Source: Lineus longissimus (taxonomy: Eukaryota > Nemertea > Pilidiophora > Heteronemertea > Lineidae). From it: a stretch of DNA of 64,000 bases. A model generated the notes under the pieces. The model had not been told where the DNA came from. It did no database searches and saw nothing but the letters and a program-made list of their open reading frames with translations. Positions 12,218 through 34,900 of the stretch are shown here, in pieces. A program made the translations under genes and the position numbers. The stretch lies in contig NC_088321.1 of assembly GCF_910592395.1 (NCBI RefSeq), positions 13,704,001-13,768,000 of the forward strand. Direction: 5' to 3'. Numbering within the stretch: position 1 is the stretch's first letter; each line of letters starts with the position of its first letter.

Positions 12218-13204
12218 TACGGTACAATGAAATCCGACTAGTAAGTAGTTCGGCCTCCTGAGCCCCAAACGATTTGGAGATATCAATTGATTTACGAATG
12301 GACTATAGTGGAGTATAGTGTATTTACCGATAGTTGTATTATCAAAAACCGCGTATGTTTTCTGTTATCTGCAAACCCCCCCCCCCCCCCCACTCTGCTG
12401 AAATGAACTTGCCCAGCTATGATATTTTGCATGAAGTGGGGAAGTTTATTTTCATTGAACAGGTGTGTTAGTCAGTAGAGTGATTGTAACAGTGTAGTTC
12501 TGAGGCTGATGTTTTGTTTACGAGATGAACAGATTTGACTTTAGTTCCACATACTGCAAACTGAAAAATTTCCATGTCGTTTCATTTTTTGCAATTTATG
12601 AAAATTTCTTTAAGTCAGGGGGCATCTACTAATTTTGAACAGTTGTAAAGGTGGGTTTGAAATTATTTGAATGCCCCCATATGTAAAATTGGCTCAGATA
12701 GAGTAAAGGTTGATAAATTTTGTACAGTCCTATGTGATTCTATGTGATTCAAATTTGAATTTGACTTCAAATTTGATATTGTTTTCTGAATATTGGATAT
12801 CAATGTACAGAGCGTGTCAAAAAGAATGGTGCGTACAGTTTACAAAGTTTGGCAATCACCGATTGGCTAGTGAATGGGTGTCCCAAGATGGAAAAAAAAT
12901 GGTTAAACACCAATGAAACATCACAGTGTTGGAGTTTCATCAAGTGATCACAGAATAACAGTTCATTTCAAGAAAAACTCCAAACTTCTTTGTTTGTGCT
13001 TCAATTTGACGTCTTCATCTTCGATCTACCTGAGCTGTAATGATTGGACAACCAAGGATCGCCAGTGTTTTATACGCGCAGGTCACCTATCCAATTCACA
13101 ACCGCGTTCGATGCTGCTTTACTTCAAGCCCTGGGGAAACGCGTCAACCACTATCTCATAAAGGAAATCCCCCACGGCCTAAATATCGTCAAATTGTAAT
13201 TTAA

Positions 13205-13502
13205 CCCTTTAGATCCCAGCCGGCATTATCCGGCCACTGACTTTCATCGATATATCCCTGACCGGCCCCTCGCCGCCCGCCAAAATGTACCTAGTCTCGA
13301 GCGACACCATCGCCATCTATATTCAAGCAATGAAACTTGAGGCCGTTTTTTCGGCTGGTAAGGGATATATTGATGAAGTAATGTAGAAATTTAGTGGCTG
13401 ACTTGTACTAGGGTGCTTTGGGGGGTCTTTTTGGTAGAAAAATTGCTGAAATATCCAAGGAAATATGGGGAAACGCATAAAAATATCCCAGGATCTAAAG
13501 GG
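13205..13502. mobile_element. 298-bp piggyBac-like MITE
   Basis: Flanked by TTAA at 13201-13204 and 13503-13506, with inverted ends CCCTTTAGATCC / GGATCTAAAGGG. TTAA targets and ends starting CCC fit the piggyBac superfamily. There is no coding capacity. Confidence 0.8.
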
Positions 13503-13855
13503 TTAACAGCAGTGTAGATCAAGAACATGTCTTCTTCTACTCTGTGGTTTCGATGAGATTTTTCAACCAAACATTGTAAGTAATAAGTGTGAAAATTAAA
13601 TTATCACTATTTTCTATAGAAAAATTGAGTTGGTTTTATTTTGTTAACCCTTTTAGAGGACAAGGCCTTATTCAGTGACACAGGAAAACATACTAAGTGT
13701 TAAAATTGAATGCAATATGGCTTTTCAATGGATGTCACTGAAATAGACACCCACCTAATGTTTTGTGACCGTTGTATTTAGGGGTGAAAGAAGAGCATTA
13801 CGATTTCAGAAAAGATTTTGGATTGTTTGTTGATGGACGTTTTATTTTTTGGTCT

Positions 13856-15822
13856 TTAATAGTTCATGTTTCCCATTTCATTGCCTCTCATTCCCATTCC
13901 TCTTCCTTGAAATCCGCCTCTTCCTTGAAATCCGCCTCTGCCTCTGCGGCTTCCACGACCACGCATCATTCCAGCTCCAACACCCATCATTGCAGCTCCA
14001 CCTCCACCACCCATCACTGCAGCTCCACCTTCCAGCACACGGCCCGCCCTCCCGCCTAACTTTCCTTTACCATATTTCCCGCCTGTCACCTCGCCAATGC
14101 CGTCGGCCACCGCCTGCATCTCTTCACCCGTCGGCTGATAACACTCCACCTTTCCGTCATCGGCGACTCGGACACCCGGTACGTACGCAACCGTTCTGTT
14201 CAAAAGTCTTTTTTTCACTTTTCTAGGGTCACCAACTTTCGCTGCAACGCTGCAGCATTTTTGGTAACATTTGACGCAGACGATGACAGTAATAACCACT
14301 TTTAAGATGGCGATGCCAAAGAGTACTCCCATCATCACAGTTTTGTTTCTGTCAACTGCTTCCTCTGCTTTCAGTTTCTCTGTTTGGGCCTGAAAATGAT
14401 AGTAGAGAGGTTTAGAAAGTTATGCTGAAGAAATGAGGTTTGGCAAGTGAATGTTTTGAGGTTTAGGAAGTTATGCTGAAGAAGAGGAAGTTATAGTAAA
14501 GACTATTCCCATCATCATAGTTTTGTTTTTGTCAACTGCTTCCTCTGCTTTCAGTTTCTCTGCTTGGGCCTGGAAATGATAGTAGAGAGGTTTAGAAAGT
14601 TATGCTGAAGAAATGAGGTTTGGCAAGTGAATGTTTTGAGGTTTAGGAAGTTATGCTGAAGAGGAGGAAGTTATAGTAAAGAGGTTTGGGAAGTGAAAGT
14701 TGAGAGGTTTAGGAAGTTGTGGTAAAGAGGAGGAAGTTATAGTAAAGATGATATGTTTGGCAGGTGATAGTGGAGAGCCAGTGAGTTATAGCAAAGAGGA
14801 GGAAGTTCTATGTAGTATGGTGGTTCGGCAAGTGATAGTAGAGAGGTGAGAGTTGTAGAGTAGGGGTTTGGCAAAGTAGAGAGGTTGACTGTAACTGTCC
14901 AATGCCGACAGGAAGGAACTCGTTTGAGAACGTATTATTTCTTGAAAACTTGCCTTCAGTTCCTGTGCCCTTGCTTCGTCAGAATTTGCCGGTGGTTTCG
15001 GACTTGTAGTCGCTTTTTCAGCTTTCTTCTTAGCATTACGTTTCTCTCTGACGTTGTCATGCACCAGCCAATCCGAGTCGGCCGCTCGCTTCAGTCTGCT
15101 GGGTGCTGAGTCGAGAAAGTCATCTGCCAGGGGATTAAAGTAAGATGGCTTTCATTACCAACGGCGTAGCTAGCAGGGGGAGGTAGAAAGCAAGATGCAA
15201 GAAATATCGTAGGCCTACACTCCGGACGCAGTGGACCGGCCTCGTCCCTCAAAAAGAGATATAATTAGGATGACGCATGGGAGTCTAAAGATGCATCGTA
15301 TAGCCCGGAATCATAACTCACAATCGGCAGTTAAACCTGAGCATGATCGATGCGTAATTCTTCAATCTTGATCTCCTAATTCCTATATTCAGGTGTGCAA
15401 GGGATAGAAGTCCTAGGGCTGATAGTCCGTGTAACAATAGCCCGCATTGCTAAATGTTTTGGTTAGGGTTAGCGGTACAATAGATCATGCTGCTTATTTG
15501 ATCAAATACAATGCTACCGGACTATGACTCCAGGGGGACTATATCCGCTGTCACACCGGTACTTACCATCAGAAGAAAAGTGTTCAACGTGATGAAACTC
15601 TATGTTTATGCTCTTTGGTGACACCCCTCCTGCAAAATTAATAAAACGGCAAATTTAAGTTGCGCGCTTTTTCAAATAAAACAATGTTGGGTCACGTAAA
15701 CCGCCTAGAATTCGATACTGCTATATACACATTTAATGAAGGATGAACTTACCCCAGAATTTAAGACAAAGAAACCAAACCGAGGCGAATATAATGATTT
15801 TCGAGTCAATTTTCACGTTCAT
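13856..15822 (-). CDS. unrecognised single-pass membrane protein, Gly/Arg-rich tail
   Basis: Four exons read leftwards: 15822-15753, 15629-15567, 15123-14954, 14389-13856 (837 bp, 278 residues). Phases agree at every join. The third donor is GC (AAG|GCAAGT); the others are GT. I chose the ATG at 15822 because it has A at -3, opens a signal-peptide-like hydrophobic stretch (residues 9-24) and lies clear of FECH exon 1; an in-frame ATG at 15975 would overlap that exon. After a short acidic segment comes a Lys/Ala/Glu-rich helix (about 65-115, VREKRNAKKKAEKA), a transmembrane segment (about 119-140, GVLFGIAILKVVITVIVCV), a Cys-rich juxtamembrane stretch (KCYQKCC), a basic patch, and a Gly-rich C-terminus with GRGGF repeats resembling an RGG box. 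I do not recognise the family. Topology would be type I if the leader is cleaved. Confidence 0.7.
14323..14682. repeat. 180-bp tandem duplication copying an exon start
   Basis: The segment at 14323-14502 is repeated at about 14503-14682. The unit contains the acceptor and first 60-odd bases of the last exon of the minus-strand membrane-protein gene, so a second acceptor plus coding start (14569 leftwards) sits inside its third intron. I see no good donor to close that copy. Confidence 0.8.
14400..14880. repeat. GA-rich minisatellite in intron
   Basis: Repeated words such as GAGGTTTAGGAAGTTATG and AAGAGGAGGAAGTTATAGT in irregular units fill most of the third intron of the minus-strand gene. 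Confidence 0.7.
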
Positions 15823-15940
15823 CCTTGCTTTTTCCCACCATTCAGTTGCTAGGCGTGGTAGGCGTGGTTCCGCTGCTAAGGCGTTTGTCTTTTGTTTTGA
15901 CGCGCTGGGCATTGTGGGAGTTTTTACGTAAACTTTCAAG
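15823..15940. promoter_or_regulatory. bidirectional promoter, FECH / membrane protein
   Basis: Only 118 bp separate the two divergent start codons (ATG at 15822 leftwards, ATG at 15941 rightwards). There is no TATA box. On the minus strand 15920-15903 reads CTCCCACAATGCCCAGCG, matching the vertebrate STAF/ZNF143 site as I recall it (YYCCCANNATSCMYYRCR) at 17 of 18 positions; such sites are known from TATA-less and divergent promoters. A doubled TAGGCGTGG (15851-15870) is a possible GC/CACC-box site. Function is inferred. Confidence 0.55.
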
Positions 15941-25913
<9,973 letters not shown>

Positions 25914-27200
25914 GAAACTCTACATGGTGGAAAAGTGAATTTTCTTCCCAGGTGGTGATTTTCAGCTACGTCACGTTTGTCCCAAGTCCAGAGGAATTTT
26001 GCGCCATGATGGAATCTCGTAACGTCGAACGCTACTGGACGTAGCTGATAGAGACCACCTGCTTCCTTCCTGTGCTTTTCTTTTGCGTTATGTAAGATTT
26101 GAATTTATCTGGTCAGTCTAAACGTTAGAGGGTCTTTAAGATTCTGGAGGCTTGAGCGCAAGGATATATCGTCGTTGCAATATTCATTTTTGAAATATCA
26201 GTCCAGGTCACTATCATTTAGTGATTGTGATAAGGTCGCGCAGGTGGCAGTGTTAATAAGCTAATTAGTTCTCCACAAATATATTGTACAGTTCTACATT
26301 TGTGCCCTATATATCTAGGGCATCTTTCTTTGGAAAACAATGCTCAGTTTTATCCATTAATAAGCCTCTGGTGCGTTTAGCATCTTTTGATAATACTTGG
26401 AACTGTTTCCCACTGACCCGGCCAACTAGTTATTTTAATTCTAAGATAACCGCTGGGGCCCTAGTCTAGTTTTTTTGGCCAAAAAATCCACTCAAGAGGA
26501 AGCGGGACTTGGGGACTTTAGCAAAAGTATTTTGAAACTAAAAGAGACCAAACTATTCATCAGGGGGGTACAAATATTTGCCTATTTGATGGGCCTTTTT
26601 CTAACAAAAGCTTCATCCATTATTAAGATCAGTTGAAAACATATCAGTTATGTCATCAATTTTGCACCAAAGCAAGCCCTCTCTCAGCATCCCTCAATTT
26701 TCAAGAATAGTCTTGGGTACATCTGGTAATGTGTAACCAAATTAAGTCTCGGGGTGGGGGGGGGGGGGGTGCATATGCAGAGAGAGACTAAACCTTTTCT
26801 TCCCTTCGAATGCCCCTTTGTTGTGCATGGTATTTAGTTATAATAGTATGTTAGTGCTTCAGAAATAGTATGATAAAACATGTATAATTTTGTTAGAAAA
26901 TACAAGCTGATATTTTATAGATAATAACAAGGTGTCGATGACTTTGTTTATGTCAGAGCTGTCTGTATTCTTCAGTTTTACGCTGTGTGAATCTTGTCTT
27001 TTGTAACGGACAAGATGCCGCAGTGAGGACATTGGCTGAATATCGAACTCGTAGAGTCTTGCCCAATGTAATGGCGAGTGCAGCACTGCTAGGTTGGGAG
27101 TTAGGGGTTGGGGCCAAATTACACACGTCACTATGTCGTGCCGATTGTTAGAGCAGGTAAGACTGCCGGGGTAGGACCGTTTTGGCCAGTACAACGGTAG
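25914..27200. other. FECH downstream flank
   Basis: 3' UTR and flank of FECH. No clear AATAAA was seen near the stop. A poly-G run lies at 26754-26770. No other gene evident. Confidence 0.5.
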
Positions 27201-27201
27201 T

Positions 27202-28035
27202 TGCCCTCAAGATAGAGGACCCTGTCACAACCTGTCCTCCAGATAGAGGACTCTATTACAACCTGTCCTCCAGGAAGAGGACCTTGTCACAACCTGTCCT
27301 TCAGACAGAGGAACCTATCACAACCTGTCCTCCAGATAGAGGACCCTGTCAGAAGCTGCCCTCCATGTAGATGACCCTGTCACAACCTGTCCTTCAGGTA
27401 GAGGCCCTTATCACAACCTGTCCTTCAGAGGACCCTATCACAACCTGTCCTCCAGGTAGAGGACCTTGTAGCAAGCTGCCCTCCAGATAGACGACACTGC
27501 CACAAGCTGCCCTCATGATAGAGGACCATGCCACAAGCTGCCCTCCAGATAGGGGACCCTGCCACAAGCTGCCCTCCAGATAGAGAACCCTGTCAGAAGC
27601 TGCCCTCGATCCAGGTAGATGACCCTGTCAGAAGCTGCCCTCCAGGTAGATGACCCTGTCACAAGCTGCCCTCCAGATCGGGGATCCTGCCACAAGCTGC
27701 CCTCCAGAAAGACGACCCTGTCAGAAGCTGCCCTCGATCCAGGTAGATGACCCTGTCAGAAGCTGCCCTCCAGGTAGATGACCCTGTCACAAGCTGCCCT
27801 CCAGATAGGGGACCCTGCCACAAGCTGCCCTCCAGATAGAGGACCATGTCAGAAGCTGCCCTCCAGTTAGAGGACCCTGTCAGAAGCTGCCCTCCAGGTA
27901 GATGACCCTGTCACAAGCTGCCCTCTAGACAGAGGACCCTGTCATAAACATTACTCTTGTCTTGTCGGAGGACCCAGTCAAAAACTGCGCTCTGGATAGT
28001 GGAACCTGGTGACGGGGTGTCCTCAAGATAGAGAA
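27202..28035. repeat. 31-bp minisatellite
   Basis: About 25 units of about 31 bp built from AGATAGAGGACCCTGTCACA and (A)GCTGCCCTCC. The early units have AACCTGTCC, the later ones AAGCTGCCC, a gradual turnover along the array. A larger duplication is visible (27590-27690 against 27715-27815, both with CTCGATCCAGGTAGATGACC). Open frames on both strands are by-products. Confidence 0.9.
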
Positions 28036-28094
28036 CTTTGTTACGATTTGCTTTTTCATTAACTATTTTCAAATTGCTCGTAATTTGGTTACAC

Positions 28095-28538
28095 ATGCCA
28101 ACTTCATCGAATACGCCTCGTGACATACGTAACCATGGTGATCATAAAGAAATGGTGACGAAAATGTTTGTGGTCACGCATGGCTTTTATAAATTTAATC
28201 AATTTTTCATCAAAGCAGACGACCAAAACAAGGCCATCCATCTCCGAGGTGAATTCATGCTGTCACCTGATAGGGTAATTTTGCACAACTTAATTAAGTT
28301 GATTGAAAATAGCACAAATTTGGATGGTAACCTTTTCAAAATGCTTATGAATATCGACATGAAACTAACGATCGTGTTGAGTCCAAATAGAACCGAAAGA
28401 ATCGTACAGCTGACCTCATTATTTTCCAATTGGGACCTCTTGGAAGGGATTGTCTCCTACTATAAATTCACACTTGCTCGCTTCCTCGTAAGCACACCCG
28501 TAAAAACATCTCCTTTGAAACCTCCCTATCATTGCTGA
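28095..28538 (+). CDS. unrecognised 147-codon open frame
   Basis: An ATG-started open frame just after the minisatellite, with no repeated units and a mixed residue composition (for example KMFVVTHGFYKFNQFF near its start). A donor-like CTC|GTAAGC at 28487 lies inside it. I do not recognise a family. In DNA this AT-rich an open run of this length is uncommon but can arise by chance. It could be one exon of a gene or a decayed transposon fragment. Confidence 0.2.
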   Translation: MPTSSNTPRDIRNHGDHKEMVTKMFVVTHGFYKFNQFFIKADDQNKAIHLRGEFMLSPDRVILHNLIKLIENSTNLDGNLFKMLMNIDMKLTIVLSPNRTERIVQLTSLFSNWDLLEGIVSYYKFTLARFLVSTPVKTSPLKPPYHC

Positions 28539-28899
28539 ATTATATAATCAGGTTGTCTTCAGTCTTGTGGCGCTAAAGCGGCAATGCAATGCATGCATAG
28601 TATGCGCGTGACAGACGAATTGGTCTCTTCTCAATATCTTTTCTCCTGTCACAACAACGGTCATCATGACCCAATACAAACAGGTTTCGCAATCATCTAC
28701 GAACGACCAAGTAATGTAAAAGTGTTTTATCGACAACAACACTCTAGAATATGTCAGTTAGAACATGAGACAGGTCTCCGACGACGTACTACAGACGACT
28801 ACGACGCACATTTGATAACATCTGTCAGGCTGTGACGATTGTGACGTGCCAGTCAATGGTTTGGTTGTTCTGTCACGCACCAACTACAACATTTCGTGA

Positions 28900-29395
28900 C
28901 ATCAGTAGCCTAAAGTTTGATTGGGCGCACCTGTGCTCGAGCCTGAGAACCAACTCCTGTCGCGTCGGCTACGAAAACATCTGGCTTTTGGATCTAGCCC
29001 CACTTTCTCGAGCCTGTGAACCTCGCATTGTGTACGAAAGCATTTAGCTCTGCTTCATTCTCGCCCGTGGGAACCTAGACCGGTGTAATGTTTTTGAGTG
29101 TTTCTGTTTTTGAGTGTTTCCCCTCATTGTTTGGGAACGCTCAAAAATAGATTGACAAGTTTTTCTGTGTATCCCCCCTATTGAAAAGTCGTGGTCTCTC
29201 TAGCTGCCTATTGTTTGGAAACACTGACACATGGGGAACAACCACAGATGTTACACCGGCCTGGCCCATCCACTACAAGATGTGCAACGGATTGGCGCCT
29301 CTATTGGGCTGGTGGGAACCAACTCCAATCGCACCAAGTACGAAAGTATGTAGACCTGCTTTCTTGCCCGTGAAAACCTAGACCGGCCTTCCAGT
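28900..29395. repeat. dispersed repeat, partly tandem
   Basis: Related blocks at 28905-29085 and 29290-29395 share GAACCAACTCC, TACGAAA and CCTAGACCGG. The block at 29165-29270 (ATTGAAAAG...GGTCTCT) recurs at 30255-30345. A reverse-oriented relative lies at about 40525-40700. No coding signal. Confidence 0.5.
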
Positions 29396-31011
29396 TTCAG
29401 CAATGATGCATGGCCAGGATCGTAGATGGTGTTTTATTCAGCGGAAGTTATCCTCGGACAGGATTCACTTTTACACCGAGCGGTGTAACAGTAGCATGTG
29501 TCCTCCACAAAAAGCGTAACTCTCTCGTCTATAGTTTGATTTCGGATCAAGGAAGACCAATCATATAAAATCCTTGCACTTTGCACAATAATAGAATTAT
29601 CTCATTTTTCGCAGACTTTTTACCCAGGGATCATCTTTCCTTTCACACGTCACCGCCACCTACACTTCACCTCCAGCGCCTACTGGCGTCAAATTTACGC
29701 AAATTGACTCAATCTGTCACGTTACATATATGTCACGTGGTTAATTGTCTTGACGGCTGTCAATCATCTGGCTAATTGAACTGTCCTCCAGGCGGAGGTG
29801 AGAAAGATATGATTGCAAATTACTTTCTGCTTGACCCCCGGCGTGATATTCTGGTGCCGTTTATCAGAAATCGTTGGCGCACTATTAACTGCCTCGTTGT
29901 GACGAGTTCGGTTTAGGCCAGTTTCTGTTTGAAATAAAGTACAATTTGGCCAAAAGCACCTAACTGTCGGTTAAAATAATTCTGGCATGGTCGTGATGAT
30001 ACAGATAGCAGCTGCTATGATAAATTGCAAATAGTTCATCGTCTAAATTGTCTCTCTAAAGCATCAGTCACGATATACATGTAGTTCCGGCGGAGTGGTT
30101 TCAATTCGGAGACTAATGAACCACGTAAATCACTGTCATTCCTTCTGGGCTGCTATGGGGTAAGCTATCGGAGAACGGAGGGAGGGGGTGGGGTGGGGTT
30201 CGAAGATATACTATATCGGCTGACCTAACTTTCATATTTTACTTCTTCTGTGTTTCGCCGATTGAAAAGCATTGGTCTCTGTAGCTGTCCCTTGATGGAA
30301 ACACTGGAATATCGGGAACAGCTACAGATGTTACACTGGAATAGTGAAATGTTAGACTGACACTGGTCCGAGAACAGAGAATGCCCTAATCGCAGACTAC
30401 ATAATACTTTGTGGCCCTATCCTATTGTAAGATCGTGGTTGAAGACCTATCTATTATTGGCATCGATCAAAGAACAGGGGGCCTAATTCTTCTGGGGGCT
30501 ATTACTCTCACAGTACCTGTGGGTGCAGTGGTATTGAAATAGATCCATCATATTGAATAATCGATGATTTCAATTGGCACGGACACTTCTTCAAGTATTT
30601 TGCATCGTATGTTGTACATCAAAGAGTATTCGTTGCGTATGTATTATATATTAGTTTCGGATAGTTTAGACTGCCAGCATGATTTTTCTTTATTCACTTA
30701 GTAGGTGTTCTCTATTACATGACAATAAAACTGATATATAGACAATAAAAACGATAAATGTACCACGCAACAGGGTGCTTGTCTGGCAAGATAGATTTGA
30801 GCATATATGGGAACACACGAAGTTTTTTCATTCAACTCTGTTCGTTGTGCCAAATTTTCTAATCTAGTGCAAACTTTGTTGTACTGATGAAGTTCATAGC
30901 GTGCGGAAAGCTTCCTCCCAACTATGTTAGTGGCACTAATGAAGTTCATGGCGTATGAACCAACTTTTACTCCGGGTATAGAGGTAAGGCTTCACCATAG
31001 GCACCACAAAT

Positions 31012-31197
31012 TTGGCTAGAACTTGAAATCTTAATGAAGCAATTAGAACTCTTTAAAAACAATGTTAAATGCCAATTTCAGGGGTAGGAGTCTGTTCTAT
31101 GTTTCCAGAGAGCAGCGACTCCCATTTTGTAAACGGACAATTCACTTCATTTTAAAGTTCTACATGTAATTGGTTTAGGATTTCAAGTTCTAACCAA
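31012..31197. mobile_element. 186-bp MITE
   Basis: Inverted ends TTGGCTAGAACTTGAAATC on the left and GATTTCAAGTTCTAACCAA on the right. Inner parts also pair (CAATTAGAAC with GTTCTACATGTAATTG). Non-coding. Confidence 0.8.
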
Positions 31198-31927
31198 TCT
31201 CTTCTATACTTTTGCTTGTCCACACATTCTTTTTCTATTATTCGCAGCCGAGTCGACACTGTCAACAGTTTATACCCTTTTGAAGCAAGATAGCTGTATT
31301 TGGAGAAGAAGGATAAGAGGTATTGTCACGGATGACTGATTTACACCTCGGACAATGCCGAGGCAAGTTTGGATAGACAGTGATAACAGGCCATTGTAAT
31401 CACAATAATTCAGGGCGCGGTTGCACAGTAATAGACTACACGATGGGAGCCCTATATTCATCATTTTTATTGATAGGCAGTAAATGCTTTCAACACGCAG
31501 TGAACAAGAAGGCTCAAGTATTGATTTTTATCAGTAAACTCCAAGAGACATTTACAGTCAATATATTTCCGAGGTACTTCCTACAAGTGGTGACTCCAGT
31601 CTCGCGCCCGCAGCAACATAACATCAACTCAAACTTCAGTTACCACTGGAAACATTTTCACGAAGACATGCGCGAGGTCAGTTAATTTTGACCTTTTAAA
31701 TTCGATCGCGCGAAATCCCGCAAAACCTCGCCACCTCGTGGTAATTTGAATATTCATGAGCTAGATCGATAACGGGACACAGTGGATTTTTTCGATTCGG
31801 ACAGCCAAAAGTTGTGAATTCATTTGAAAATAAGCATCTGCCAGATAATTCCATTGAACTGGATTATTTCGTCTCGACTTGGATGGATAGAGATTCTGGG
31901 ATATTTTCGTAAAACGAAAGATACATT

Positions 31928-34900
31928 ATGACCAATGCGGTGTGGATTATAGTTTCGGTATCCTTACTTTTCAAGGTAGGTGTACACTTACTAAACAAAA
32001 TCAATCTGTAATATTTCATAAACAAAAAACGACCCCATTTTGCAAGTATGACATACAAGGTTTAATAAGGGGTACGCCGTTCGTAATTACTTGTGGTCCA
32101 GTTGAATAGAAATCCACTAATACACAATGCAATAGTGCAGTTATTGTGAATACGAACTTTTTTTTAACTTGGTATTCATGTAGCACGTCTACACAACGGC
32201 AAGATTGAAATTTATATTTCGCTTTAAAATCCAAATCCAAATTCTGAATTTTTAACGAACGGCGTTGGCCTTAAAACAGTATGCGATTTCGAGAATGCGA
32301 TTATACTTTCGATCGTGTTGGTCATCATCAGTTTACTAGACCTTTGCTCTCACATGAAAAATGGTTTCATGGCAACTCGGCAGCTTATTCCAGCATTCTA
32401 TTGGATCCACAGTGATGCTTGTCCAATCGGCGTTAGAGAAAAACGCCAGCGTTGGCTAAACTGGGCGTAATTACCAAATTAATGCCATGCATGATGACTG
32501 CATTAAGGTATTTTGTATAACTGCATTTCAGTTGTATTGTCCGTTTCTGTCAAAGTGAGTATTTTTAGATCCATCGGGCCTTGAAGTTTCAGCCGATGAG
32601 ATATAACATTTTATTCAGTTTCTTCGTAATCTGTATAAAATCGCCAGAAAATATTTGTGATCAAAAGGCCTAAAAACATGAAAAGCAGTTCGATACATTT
32701 TCACAGCCTACGAAATTCTCCTGTAGAATATTGGAATAAAGACGGAGGGGGAGGGGTCTTTAGCAAAGCTAAAGCTTGGTGGTAAACTTGTTGAAAAGGC
32801 TCGATAAAAAGAGGTGTCATGGAAACACAGTATTACTTGTAGTAACCCTGGGGCATTCAATTCTCTGTCGAGTGTCTGTGAATTTGCTTTGGCGGTGCTT
32901 ATCCACATTCATAGCCCAGTCGCTATGGTAAGCAATTTTTGTGTCATTTCGGTCACAATGTTTGCTCAACATTACAAGCAAACCTTGCCTAAAGTCATTT
33001 TAGGGAAAGCTCACGAAACTTACATGAGAACATCTCATACTGGTACCATTATAGCCAAGGTACAATTATAACCCTGCCGTGTAGAAATAGCTGATCGTAC
33101 ACATCTATGCACGCAGAGGTGGCAGTGTTGAATGCACACAGAACTCGCAGTACACATCAGGGCACACATAACTTGCAGTAGACACATTAATGCAAACAGA
33201 GTTGACAGTGTATCCAAATGTTAGCAACTTTTAGTGATGCATGGCAATACACATTAATTCACAACAGAACCCTCGGGACTGGCAAGTGCTGTCCTTAATA
33301 GAGAGGTGTCCTGATTAGAGAGGTAAAATTGAATGGAAACGACCGATTTGGGACCAAAACTAGTGTCTTTAATACAGAGGGTGTTCTTAAAAGAGAGTTG
33401 TCGACTAAGGGATTATTATCTGTTATTATCAACCAACTTCAAAAGTGGAATTTTGCGTTTATAGCCTTTATTGTTGCAAATAACAAGACTCTAAGTAACG
33501 TGTCTGTCTGCATCAAACGTTCTTCAATTTCATCACTTAGTCACTTTCGAAAATCGAATGAGACCAATAAGAACTAACTACATGTATGACGTAATTTCGT
33601 TCCTTTTATTCCATCTTTTATACGATTCATCGTTTCGTCGAAGTCTCCTTTTATGCGCAATCCGATTTGTCCTTGCACTGGTAGAAAAACGTTATAAGAC
33701 GATAACACCACGTGGCTTACAGAAAAACAGGCGAAATTGATAGCAATTGTTCTTTTTTTAGTTTGCGATTATTTTGCTTGGATGAAAGCCTTAGTCAGGA
33801 GCTTTTTATCAGCATTGAAATAACTCGGCGAGGGTAGGGGGAAATTCAAAGAACGAAATAGGCCACATAAATACAGCCTGGTAAAACCACGCGCCTCCCT
33901 GCGAGATCTCGTGATATCAAGGTGGTCGATCGCTCCAGTCAACGCTTGGACCTTCAAATTCGCGGTTTGTAAACGTAGCTACAATCCAACCTTGCGTCAA
34001 GAATTGGCGGATGCGTAATGACCTGGGACAATGCTGACATAAATACATACAAAAGCATGTTACAGCAGATTGAGAACAATACAAAACATTTATGATTAAC
34101 GATGAATGGTACCATCAGATATTGCTGACGAGGCGCTTTCCAAAGAATACACACGTCAATATATTTTGACAATCTTAACCTTTCGCAAATTTTTTTTCTG
34201 GCATTGACGCGCACGCGGCACGGTTGCATACCCTGGTCGATGGTCATACTCAGCACTGATCAGATGTGGAGGAAACTCATGAATTTGCCCAGGAAATCGT
34301 CGTTCTCGCCGTCGACACCAGCCATGTCCCAAGGGCCATGATATATTGGCACCAATCTTCTGGTCAAACTCGATCCTTGCCTCTTGGGGGAACAATTTTG
34401 AGAAAGAAATACTCTCATGAATACGAGATGACTCGATGCCCCCGAGACCCACAGTGACAATAGGATTTCGTTGATTATAGCCTAATGAATTTAAGACTAA
34501 GTTCGTCACGTGGTATCGAAAAACCTTACTCCTCTTGCCAATGTTAGTTTATTTCAAACTAAGTTATAGAAAAGTGGTATCAGCCTCGTCCCTCTATACA
34601 TGAACAGGAGGACGAACAGACTACCCGAGGTGAGTCCAGTTATTTTGATATTCCTCCTCGGAAAAAAGCCCTCCCTCGTTTCTTGAACGGTAAGTGCTGA
34701 ATCCGAGACCATGACAATGACATCGAAAAAAAACATTGGTGAATATTCTATGAGCTTTACTCAAGGCGTTAGTAAAGACATGTGCCTAACGCTTCAAGGA
34801 TTAAGGGGAATGTTATCGTCTCTTACGGCATCGTGTTTTCTCAGCCTAGTATACCCGTGGTCTCACCACAAAACCCATGATATTCGGGTGGTCGGCTGGA

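Larger units (their letters stand above)
9990..13855. other. intergenic, transposon-rich
   Basis: This is the interval between the MGAT1 stop and the stop of the convergent minus-strand gene. I see no convincing coding exon. It holds the inverted-repeat elements listed separately, a hairpin at 10660-10716 and a poly-C run at 12377. The first clear AATAAA after the MGAT1 stop is near 12067, so the true polyadenylation site is uncertain. Confidence 0.7.

Noticed and set aside
13849-14226. Plus-strand frame of 125 codons
   Set aside because: It is the antisense of the last exon of the membrane-protein gene; its Ser/His/Pro composition reflects the complement of Gly/Arg codons.
27513-27847. Repetitive minus-strand frames
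   Set aside because: By-product of the 31-bp array.
34156-34509. 117-codon minus-strand frame
   Set aside because: No recognisable domain, no ATG or splice logic I could support, and open frames exist on both strands here.
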